Source: Gnomoniopsis sp. IMI 355080 (taxonomy: Eukaryota > Ascomycota > Sordariomycetes > Diaporthales > Gnomoniaceae). From it: 64,000 bases of DNA. Below are positions 56,178 to 64,000 of the stretch, piece after piece. A model generated the notes under the pieces. That model was not told the DNA's origin. It saw only the letters and a program-made list of their open reading frames with translations, and searched no databases. The position numbers and the translations under genes are program-made. Each line of letters opens with the position of its first letter. The first letter of the stretch is position 1. Location of the stretch: NCBI GenBank assembly GCA_027946555.1, contig JAPEVC010000020.1, positions 170,256-234,255 on the forward strand, written 5' to 3'.

Positions 56178-57446
56178 TGGGAGGAGAGCGCATGCTCAAC
56201 AGCGAGGGCAATGAGATTTGCTAAATGGTACCCGAAATGTATGTACAAAATTCAACGTTGAGCAACAACGCTCGATTCGCAATGCGGCATTGAAAACATG
56301 CGTGTCACGATGGCCTCACCAAGGAACGGGTACGCCCGGGTGCGGATGCGAAATGATTAGGTGATAAGTCAGTGTTGTGCGGGGCAGCGTTTAGTTGAAC
56401 AGGCAGTCATCGGATAGCAATCGCGCCACTAGATTTGACTGGTATTTGAATGATACGGACTTGCCATAACACTGTACGACAGCTCAGGTGTGGTGCACCG
56501 AGTTGTCCTGCGGGCTTGAGTCATTGGCGGGACACAGGCGCAGGAACGGGAGTCGTCGGAGGTATAAATAGGAGGGGACCGTTCTCAACTCCGCTCGATT
56601 TTGTCTCCCAAACTCTTCTTTTATTTGTGTCTGTTATGATGGTGTGTTGGCTGCCTGAAAGAGCGCTCGGAGTTGTGCCAAATCTGGGTCTCTAAAATCC
56701 GACAAGTCATTCGTGAAGGTTTATCATTAAGTTGGCGCTGCCCGGCAGGCACTGAACGGTGCTTTGATCGCTTTACCAAGTACCTTAGGTACGGAGTACC
56801 TAGTTGCGGCTTACCCCTGTCCCGTCCGCAACGGACCGGGGTGCGGAAGAAAGTCGCGACTCACCTGCTTCGCGTTTACGGGTTGTGTGTGTTAGTCGGC
56901 CCCTGCAAGGCGTCTTTCTTGCCAGAGCCCCTTCATCAACCTCTTTTGAATCAGACGAAGCACAACATTCCTCTCCCGTCTCCGTCTAACGATTCCAAAT
57001 ATTTCAGCAATTGGCATCTGGGAGGAAAAGGAGGAAAGAAGGAACATTTCTACAATACTATAACCTCGATTGGGCGGGTTTCGTGGGGCTGCTTCCAAGC
57101 TCATTACCGAAGTGGGATAGCTGCAGGCCGTTCTCGTGAGGATCCACAGTCGCGTCTGTACGCGCTTTGAGTCCCTGGTCTGAGAAGAACGTGAACCTGG
57201 ACACGCCTTCTTTTAATGGTACCCTTTCTCATGGACAACTCCACTTTGCAACTGGCCCTCTGTCGAATTGTTTCTTTTTCTCCCGTCTCTTAATCGTTCG
57301 TCATCTACACCATCTATCTCTATCTCTTACTACGCCAACAAACAACCTGCCCTTTTCCTTCTCACCACTCGACCGCGGACCACATCTCCCGTCAACACTG
57401 CTTTCGGGCCACAATACCAACCCCTCATGCATATTGAGACTCGTTC
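56178..57446. other. Upstream region of the GATA gene, probable long leader
   Basis: 1.27 kb between HIBCH and the GATA-factor start. It includes a TATAAATA box at 56563-56570, a palindromic GGTACGGAGTACC at about 56788-56800, pyrimidine-rich stretches and several upstream ATGs. It looks like promoter plus a long 5' UTR rather than a gene. Confidence 0.5.
56563..56570 (+). promoter_or_regulatory. Candidate TATA box for the GATA-factor transcript
   Basis: A perfect TATAAATA, followed by CT-rich sequence, lies 877 bp upstream of the start codon of the plus-strand GATA gene. If used, the mRNA would carry an 800-nt or longer leader. No other plus-strand gene intervenes. Confidence 0.3.
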
Positions 57447-57465
57447 ATGTCGTTTCCCAATATGA
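57427..57465 (+). promoter_or_regulatory. Upstream ORF overlapping the GATA-factor start codon
   Basis: An ATG at 57427 opens a 12-codon frame ending in TGA at 57463-57465. It overlaps the main ATG (57447) in a different frame, so ribosomes initiating here would bypass the main start. This is a plausible translational brake. Confidence 0.45.
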
Positions 57466-60400
57466 CGGGCCCTCAGGGTAGCTCTTGGACGGGCTACCCT
57501 CCTCATGGGCATCCTGGGCAGCAGTCGCAGCCTCCTCCGGCAGAAGAGAATGGCGTGCTAACGCGCCATATGGGACGTAAGCATTTGTATACTCTCCCAT
57601 GCCGAGTTCAACCTTTACAATAACTCACACATGCTGTTGTACAGTCAAAGTCCAGTATACCTTCGAGAAGGATCAACAAAACTGCCTCGCAAAGTGGCCT
57701 CACGTCTTGCAGATTCAATCTATCCCTCTTGACGATAGAAATTCTATCGGTCTCGTCGATCTCCGCATATGTCTTCAAGCTATTGCACAATGCAGCCCCG
57801 AGATCATCAATCAACATGACAAGGACTATGCCGTCTATGCATTGGATTACGCAGAGGAGGACACGCCATTGGTGGGCCAGGGGATGTTATCATGGGGTCT
57901 CGAGCAACCCGGCCCTAACACGGAGCCGAAGACCGTCACTGGACGAGTGGTCAAGAATATGCTGGCAGCTTTGCGAGGTGGCCCGCCCGAGACTTTGGAG
58001 GTCAAACTCAAGCTTAATGGCGTACCGAGATTGCATCGGCCTCAGACCTCGCAAAACTCAGGAGGATATGGAAGCAACGCGCCGACACCGACACCTATCG
58101 ATAGCAACAGCGAGTGGTCTGCCTTCGTGCAATCGAACCCTAACCTTGGTCGCCCCAACAATGGGCCTGCGATGCCAAGTCCCGGGTTCCCGCCTGTGAG
58201 GTACGGGTCACCTATTCAGCAGGTACCCAGCCCTGCCCCAGATGCTCGGCTGGACATATACGCGTCGCAACCTCAACAAACCCCTCAACTGAGTGCTCCT
58301 ACACCACCAACCTTGCACGCCGCTCCAGTGCCCTCACTGTCTGGCTGCTATTTCCCCCCAGTCCCATCATCGCAGGGCCCTGGGCCCGATGACGGTTCGC
58401 GCCTATCGCTCAGCAAGGTGGACGCATCCGAGAAACCCGCGCGTTCTAAGAAGGCAAAGCGGTCCTCGTCAAAGGCACCCAAAAAGAAGACACCAACGGG
58501 CAACCCTCCTGGTCGTCCTCGAAAGCGTAATAGACTTGATGCCGGTAACACCTCTGCGATCGAAGATGCTACTGACGCCGACGAGGCACCTGCCATGAAT
58601 TCTAAAAAGAAGGCAGTCAAGACGGCCAAAGTCGCTGATGACGCTACTGACGCCGACGAGGCACCTGCCGAAGGCCCCCAGAAGAAGAGGGCCAAGACAA
58701 CAAAAGCCGACTGGCCCAGCAAAGCACCGCTCAACTCTACCTCCGGGTCCTTGCGAGTAGCGGCCAGCACGTCAGGCTCTCTACGCAACATGAGACCTTC
58801 GGCATCTGGTGGTAACGGGATTGGGGCAAATCATCTTCAAGAAATTCCACGAGCACCTACGCCTGTGCCCGGACAACCACCTAAGCCTCGAGGCAAATTT
58901 GTTGGTCAAGTATTAGGCAGGAGGTCGTCAATGGCAGACTTTGAGGGGTCATCAAGGCATATGATGTCAGAAACGAGCATTCATGGGTCCCAAACGCAAG
59001 ACGCCTTTTCGCCATCTGACTCACTTGCTCAATCACCGTTCAACGCCTATACACCAGAGGAAAGCCCCGCAGACATAGGATCATCACCACCAGTACCGAG
59101 GTCGACTCACTCTGTGCGGTCGAGTCTCCCACCCTCCAGTCCAGTGTTGCCGACGATGGTTTCCATGCCACAGCCAGACTCCGGGTTCATGAGCGGCGGC
59201 TTTGACGAAATGGTGGAGGAGTATGATCTTCCCCTGCCAGTACCACCTATGTCTTCGAACTTCCCACAACCTAGAATCTTGGGAAAAAAGAAACTTGCGC
59301 CCAAGCCGCCGAAGTCTGTACAACCCAAGGCTCCACCTCCCCAACTTTTCCGCGCACAGACTGCGCGGCCGGCTTCCCGTGGTATTCCAGAACCACCTAT
59401 GAATGCATCTGCAAGGCCAGCGTCTCAAGGAATGTTCGAGACTGCCGCTTTTGCGCCTTCAGGCCAGAGGAGTGGGTCGATGCCACCAAAGGAGATGATC
59501 ATTCAACAAGAAACTCCTGGAGATCCAGAACTTCTGCCGAAGCAGAGCATCTACTATACTCGTCCGGGCTCAGCGAGGAACAATCCAGCAACCGGTACGA
59601 ATGAGGAGACGCGTCAGTTGAAGCGAGCGAATACTGAGCCAAATCTTCAACGACAGGAAATCCCGGATCCCATGACTGGCCCACCGCTGCCAAAACCTCA
59701 ACTACGTGCTGAGGTGAATGCGATCGAGCAGAAGGACCAGGAACCAGAAGTCCAAGAGCAGCACATGGAAACGTCAGGATTTCAACAGCAAGGAGTCGAC
59801 CAACCGCAATCGCAGCAGCATGACCACATGCAGCAGGATCATAAAGAGCCGGAAACACGTCCATCAGCATTGCAACAGGAGCAACAAGAGCAGGCCGAGA
59901 AGAGAACACAGCAGTCAGAGGTTGTGGATGGATCAGCGGGTAGAACACAGGCGCCTACATCTGCTGCGCCTACGTCTGCTGTTCCAGAGACAGTTGACGA
60001 TACCGAGGCCCTTTTACAACTGCTTGCCGGCCCGATGGCAAGAGACATTGAGGATGTTGAACCGGACTTGCCACCAGTAGTCCCAGGAGACGGGCTGAGC
60101 TTCGACAAGAACGACAAGCCCGCAAAGTCGGAGGCCGCTGAGGATGGCTCCATGCCGCCCGCTCCGCCCAGTGATATCGGCGCGTTGGCGCCGAGCGACC
60201 TGCCAGGGTCTGGCTCTTTGGATGGAAGCAGCACGCTCACCAAGAACATGTCAAGGAAGAAGTCGATCAAGGAAAAATTGGAACAAGCCGTTCAGGCTGG
60301 CATGATGCCAACATTCTGTTCGAATTGCGGGTCGATCAGTACTCCGACGTGGCGCAAAATCTGGACACAAGATAGTGACGGTAGTCCAGACATCCCAGAT

Positions 60401-61846
60401 TACTCTGATGAACCTGGCCGCATTACAGCTATAATTATCCTCGATAGGAACGAAAATCAGAAGCCGACAAGGTATCGGACAGTCAAGAAGACCTTGGCCC
60501 CAGCTGAGGACAAGTCAGAATGGAACGAAGAGATTCTCTGCAACCGTGAGTGTGAATGTTATCATGATCGAAGGTCAGTTACTAACGAGGATACAGCTTG
60601 TGGACTCTGGCTCAGCAAATATCGGGCTCAGCGACCTGAGTCAAAATGGGAGACGGACTTCACGCAGCCTCCAAAGACGCGCGTGAAGGGCGGAAGGAAA
60701 ACTGAGAGACAGTCTCGGTCAAGGAAGGGCAAGGGTCAGGGCACTGCTTCTGTCCATCCGACTTCAGAAGCCTATTATACTACTGATCCAATTGGACCAG
60801 ACGAACAGGGAAGGTCTCCAGCCACGGATGGCGAGGAAGTCCTGCTGCTGCGGGCTCCGACCACTGAACCACCTAGTCGGGAGCGCGGTGCGCGATCCCA
60901 GACAACGGGACCGGGAGATTCTTTCAACGCCTCGGACAATCGGGCATCAACGCAGTCTCGCGGCAGTGGTGCGGCTCAGAGCCCTGCCATTCCCGAGGAA
61001 GATGACATGGGAAACACGCGACGACTTTTGTTCCCATCCCCAAAGAAGGACGGCCAGCTGAAGGTGCTAGGTGAAGTCGCAGTTAACATTGTGCGCACTT
61101 CTGCAAGCATTGAAAGGTCGAAGAACGCTATTGTAGACAAGGAAAACATGCTCATGGATACCCACATAGATGTGAACCTCCTTTCCACGCCGAAGGTTCA
61201 CCACGACGATAATGGCATGGGAGACTTATTCGGAACCCCGGCACGACCCTCCACGCCGCCTCCCAGGGACAGGCCAGTTGGTCCTTTCAAGACACCTACG
61301 CGACAAACGCCGAGCCATCGCCCTATAACAAGGAGCGTCTCCAAGTCTATACGAAGGTCTACTGCGAAGTCACCCGGCCATACCATGAAGCATATTCACC
61401 AAACACCCACCAAGACCCCGCGCTCTAGCGCCCGCCTTCGAAATCAAGGTTTCTCTAGCGCTAGCAAGATTCAGCACGCACACTTTGCTGCCGATGATCA
61501 CTTCCTCGGCGGCATGTCAACAGACTTTGGCTCTCCCTTCAACTCGACGCTCAACCAGCTCCTTTCAGAGGCTAATGACTTCACGGTGGGATCGGACGCC
61601 CACGGGCTGGGCGATTTTGAGCTCCCTAATATGGACAGCGACACGGGTCTTTCCGGCCACCTGGAGGGTCTGGACTTTGGCCACTTCCTGACCACCGACG
61701 CGGCGATGCCCAGCAGCCCGCCCCTGATTGGCAAGAATGGTGCGCATGTCTCCTTTGATGCGAATGTTATGGACTTTAGTGATTGGGGTGCTGCGTTTGG
61801 TAGAGGTGATACCAACATGGACGATGTTCAAGAAGATGTGATGTAG
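57447..61846 (+). CDS. Spt21/Ams2-like GATA zinc-finger protein
   Basis: Three exons, 57447..57576, 57645..60545 and 60597..61846, give 1426 residues. Residues 44-150 form the Spt21/Ams2 N-terminal domain (LKVQYTFEKDQQNCLAKWP, IGLVDLRICLQAIAQCSPE). An AT-hook (GRPRKR, about 331-337) follows in a Lys/Ser-rich stretch with two copies of the DATDADEAPA unit. The middle is disordered, with a Gln/Glu-rich segment. The GATA-type finger has Cys935 and Cys938 (FCSNCGSISTPTWRK) and Cys1009 and Cys1012 (LCNPCGLWLSKYRAQ). The intervening loop is 70 residues, against about 17-18 in standard fingers. The 51-nt intron 2 (TACTAAC branch) lies inside the finger. Yeast Spt21 and fission-yeast Ams2 activate histone genes in S phase; the same role is likely but not proven. 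Confidence 0.9.
58568..58669 (+). repeat. Direct repeat of 27 bp inside the GATA-factor coding region
   Basis: A 27-bp word (58568-58594) recurs exactly at 58643-58669, 75 bp (25 codons) later. It encodes the ATDADEAPA unit twice and indicates a recent in-frame duplication. Confidence 0.9.
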
Positions 61847-62386
61847 TTGTTTGGAACAATCTACACTGGAAACGTTGGGCAAGATTAAGCGGCAAAAGCA
61901 TTTGATCGCGCACAAGGGCGCGAGCCAAAAAAGCCATCACTGTATGTGTTTTGTGTATTTTGATTTTCAGGCCTTGGCGTTGGTGGAATCCATGCATGCA
62001 TGTGTTACATTGCGTTGGTTCGTTGTATTGCAGGCGTATTTGGAACAGCAGCACAAGGGAAGGCAGTCGATCCCGTTATTACAGGAAAGGGGCAAACAAA
62101 CAATATAGGATTGGCACGTTTGGGTACCAATTGGGGCAAGGGGAAGGAGATACACCTGGTCTTTACTGTGCTCATCATGCATAGCTAGCGTTGCTTTTCG
62201 TACGCGTTTGAAGTATAATGAAGTGAAAAGAACATTCTAGAATATTCTGAACTGGCACCTTCTCGCAGTATGACTATGAGCGTGTAGTGTAGCGAGTCGA
62301 CTTTCTGTGAAAATCACATAATCTACCTGGTGGGTCGCAGGCGTCACTAAAGGCACGTCAAACATGTATGCATGTACAGATCGTGA
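61847..62386. other. Convergent 3' intergenic region
   Basis: 540 bp between the GATA-factor stop (plus) and the hypothetical gene stop (minus). It is AT-rich with no supportable gene. Confidence 0.5.
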
Positions 62387-62893
62387 TTATCTTGTATTTC
62401 CAGGGAAGACTCCTGGTGGGCTAGAGTATCGCACGATGCGCCATCGGCCAGAGTCGGCCATGCGCAGTTCAGCAAGTCTTTTGTTGCTTTTCTTCCTTGT
62501 GATACCACCAAAGATTGCATTGGCCATGCCTGGAGAGAACCCAACGTCGATACGTTTTGGTAGAGCGTTCCGGAACTTTGTGGTCCTTCCACTTTCAAAT
62601 GGAGCGCCTTTTGCGTTGGATGCTGGTACGGCAGCATTTGAGGTACTAGCTGTGTCCGAAGAAGTCCTCGGCATGCTGTTAAGAAACCTGTATTTTTGGG
62701 GTCCCCCGGAGACAGGATACTGAGGCGCGGATTTTGTGTCCACATCCATTAGTCGTCCTCGTGCAATAGGGGATGATACCAATGACGAGAGGTTCAGCCT
62801 GCTCATTTCGTCGGCAAGGTCATCTCCGGCTAACTGCTCATCACTCTTCTCGCCATTGATATCTTGATCCTCCACTTGCCATGGTCGGCTCAT
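62387..62893 (-). CDS. Hypothetical protein downstream of RPA3
   Basis: Open frame of 168 residues from the ATG at 62893 (MSRPWQVEDQDINGE). The frame stays open upstream to about 62935 without an ATG, so an earlier exon is possible. I do not recognise the family. The protein is Ser/Arg/Asn-rich, with an acidic start, a DEMSRLNLSSLVSSP segment and a basic C-terminal half (KFRNALPKRIDVGFSPGMANAIFGGITRKKSNKR; listed here only as a description of its Gly/Lys character). The stop of RPA3 lies only 75 bp upstream on the same strand, so the two could be separate close genes or this could be part of an alternative RPA3 transcript. A plus-strand frame over the same DNA looks like a shadow. Confidence 0.5.
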   Translation of the reverse strand: MSRPWQVEDQDINGEKSDEQLAGDDLADEMSRLNLSSLVSSPIARGRLMDVDTKSAPQYPVSGGPQKYRFLNSMPRTSSDTASTSNAAVPASNAKGAPFESGRTTKFRNALPKRIDVGFSPGMANAIFGGITRKKSNKRLAELRMADSGRWRIVRYSSPPGVFPGNTR

Positions 62894-62968
62894 GTGAAAT
62901 TGAGAGACTGGTTCAGATGGCCATATCACCGGCACTGGACTCAGCCTGCCCCTAATATGGGCGCGTAG

Positions 62969-63721
62969 TCAGTTGGCGCCGCCTGCATCATTGTCGAACA
63001 GGTGTTTGTAGCGCTGAGAGAGCTCGACGACTTGCTGGCACACTTTGAAGTCTAAATCTCTCATATTAGCACAGTGCACGAAAGAAACTGTACGGACAGT
63101 GTCTGGCATCAAGGGCTTCAATGTGTTGCGTAAGTTTGCTCTCGATCAATCAGGTGGCACAATGCTAGGAACAGACAGGGGAAGAAGACGCGTACCGATC
63201 CCAAAGCCCAAGTCAACAGCACTGAGGACTTTGATGGTGAGGTTTTGGTTGACTTTGCCAATGATCTGGGCTGCGCCGTTGGGCGAGAGATGCGCCTCCT
63301 GAATGCAGTCGCGAGATCAGCACGAGATCCAAGCACAGACAGAATGGTCCACCTTTGAAACACGCAGGATCTGAAGAACAGCATGTAAGACACCTCCCAT
63401 CGGACCCTCTTCCAGGAACCGGCGAACCTGATCTCGGATCCTGCTCGGAGAGACTACATGTGATATTGTTTGTCTTCAGCCCTCGTTGTGGATTGATGCG
63501 ACGCAGGCCGCATGCCAATGACGCAATGATCGAGAGATGGAACACGTTGGGAAAGCAAGATGCCAACATACACGATTCAGGTAAGCCTTGATGTGACCGT
63601 CGGCGTCGATGGTGGCTTCTTCGCCGCGCAGCTGGTCGACCCGGCCAATGATGGTGACATTGCGGCCAATATAGCGGTCGAGGTAGGGCGCAGTAATGCG
63701 AGGGGTTGATTGAGATTCCAT
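62969..63721 (-). CDS. RFA3: Replication protein A subunit 3 (RPA14)
   Basis: Three exons, complement(62969..63057, 63196..63298, 63572..63721), give 113 residues. Introns are 138 and 273 nt. The joins read HIKAYLNR-EAHLSPNGAAQIIGKV and DLGFGI-DLDFKVCQQ, matching the fungal RPA3 pattern in which an LNRE-HL segment precedes the IGKV strand. The protein is one small OB fold: APYLDRYIGRNVTIIGRVDQLRG at the N-terminus, NLTIKVLSAVDLG in the middle and a C-terminal helix (VVELSQRYKHLF) that forms the trimer-core bundle. RPA3 is the smallest subunit of the single-stranded-DNA-binding complex needed for replication, repair and recombination. The first intron is long for this genome; I found no better internal acceptor. 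Confidence 0.9.
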
Positions 63722-64000
63722 TTTTGGATGAGAACTGTAACAAAAATCCGGATTAGGCAGGATGAAATAGTAAAATCTAACGGGCCGCGAAGAATGGTTG
63801 TGAAGATCTCATGTTAGGGCTGCTCGGTTGTGCCAAGTTATGGACGAATCGAGGTTTGGACGTCGTGAAATCTGATTGGTTGATTCATGTTGTCTGGCAA
63901 GAAAACAAAACACAGGGTAGGCACGGCACCCTTGTTTCAATGCCCAGTACTCTCTGGCCGGGCAGGGGCAAGCACAACCAGGGGGGCAGGTGGGCAGGTG
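63722..64000. other. Upstream region of RPA3 at the window edge
   Basis: 279 bp upstream of the RPA3 start. No exon of a further gene can be recognised before the window ends. Confidence 0.4.

Noticed and set aside
62364..62723. Plus-strand frame of 119 residues with a hydrophobic segment
   Set aside because: Antisense to the better-supported minus-strand hypothetical gene. The hydrophobic piece is the complement of a Lys/Arg-rich region.

Overview
The window is 64 kb of nuclear DNA from a filamentous ascomycete (Pezizomycotina; a Sordariomycete is my best guess, but the sequence does not fix the class). The evidence is many protein genes split by 47-150 nt GT-AG introns with CTRAC/CTAAC-type branch points, intergenic gaps of 0.1-3.5 kb, genes on both strands, and a gene set typical of the group: GtaA-type glutaminase, GPI/mucin-like wall proteins, an Spt21/Ams2-like GATA factor, dihydroxyacetone kinase and 5-oxoprolinase. 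I rebuilt gene models by hand. Each intron given joins two frames that agree in phase, and most junctions restore a recognisable family motif.

Layout. 0-10 kb: a disordered Cys-motif protein; a CobW/COG0523 metal-chaperone GTPase (-) divergent from a small hydrophilic protein with a perfect CRE site in front; a GPI-tailed surface protein (-); FAM32A-like protein (+) with an octamer tandem array upstream; a Ser/Thr-rich secreted mucin-like protein (-). 10-13.2 kb is gene-poor. 13-26 kb: dolichol kinase SEC59 (+), an unknown coiled-coil-like protein (-), a transformer-2-type SR protein in four exons (-) and a secreted glutaminase (-). 26-37 kb: a DapA-family aldolase (-) divergent from a Gfo/Idh/MocA oxidoreductase (+), a hypothetical (+), GET4 (-) divergent from a glycine-rich RRM protein with a mitochondrial-type leader (+), and a 92-aa protein (-). 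37-48 kb: a GT17 glycosyltransferase (-), a triose-phosphate/nucleotide-sugar-type transporter (+), 5-oxoprolinase (+), then a convergent gene that fuses an alpha-L-rhamnosidase-type N-terminal domain to an alpha/beta-hydrolase (-), and a small secreted protein (-). 51-64 kb: dihydroxyacetone kinase (+), Sm D2 (-) divergent from mitochondrial 3-hydroxyisobutyryl-CoA hydrolase (+), the large Spt21/Ams2-like GATA protein (+), a hypothetical (-) and RPA3 (-).

Most genes are independent housekeeping functions: mRNA splicing (Sm D2, SR protein, FAM32A), N-glycosylation and secretion (SEC59, GET4, GT17, sugar transporter), replication/chromatin (RPA3, GATA/Spt21), and amino-acid, glutathione or triose metabolism (glutaminase, 5-oxoprolinase, HIBCH, DHA kinase). 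I see no secondary-metabolite cluster, transposon, tRNA, rRNA or CRISPR.

The most unusual items are the rhamnosidase-domain/esterase fusion (46246-47763) and the GATA protein. The latter's zinc finger has a roughly 70-residue loop and is interrupted by an intron that stays in frame if retained.
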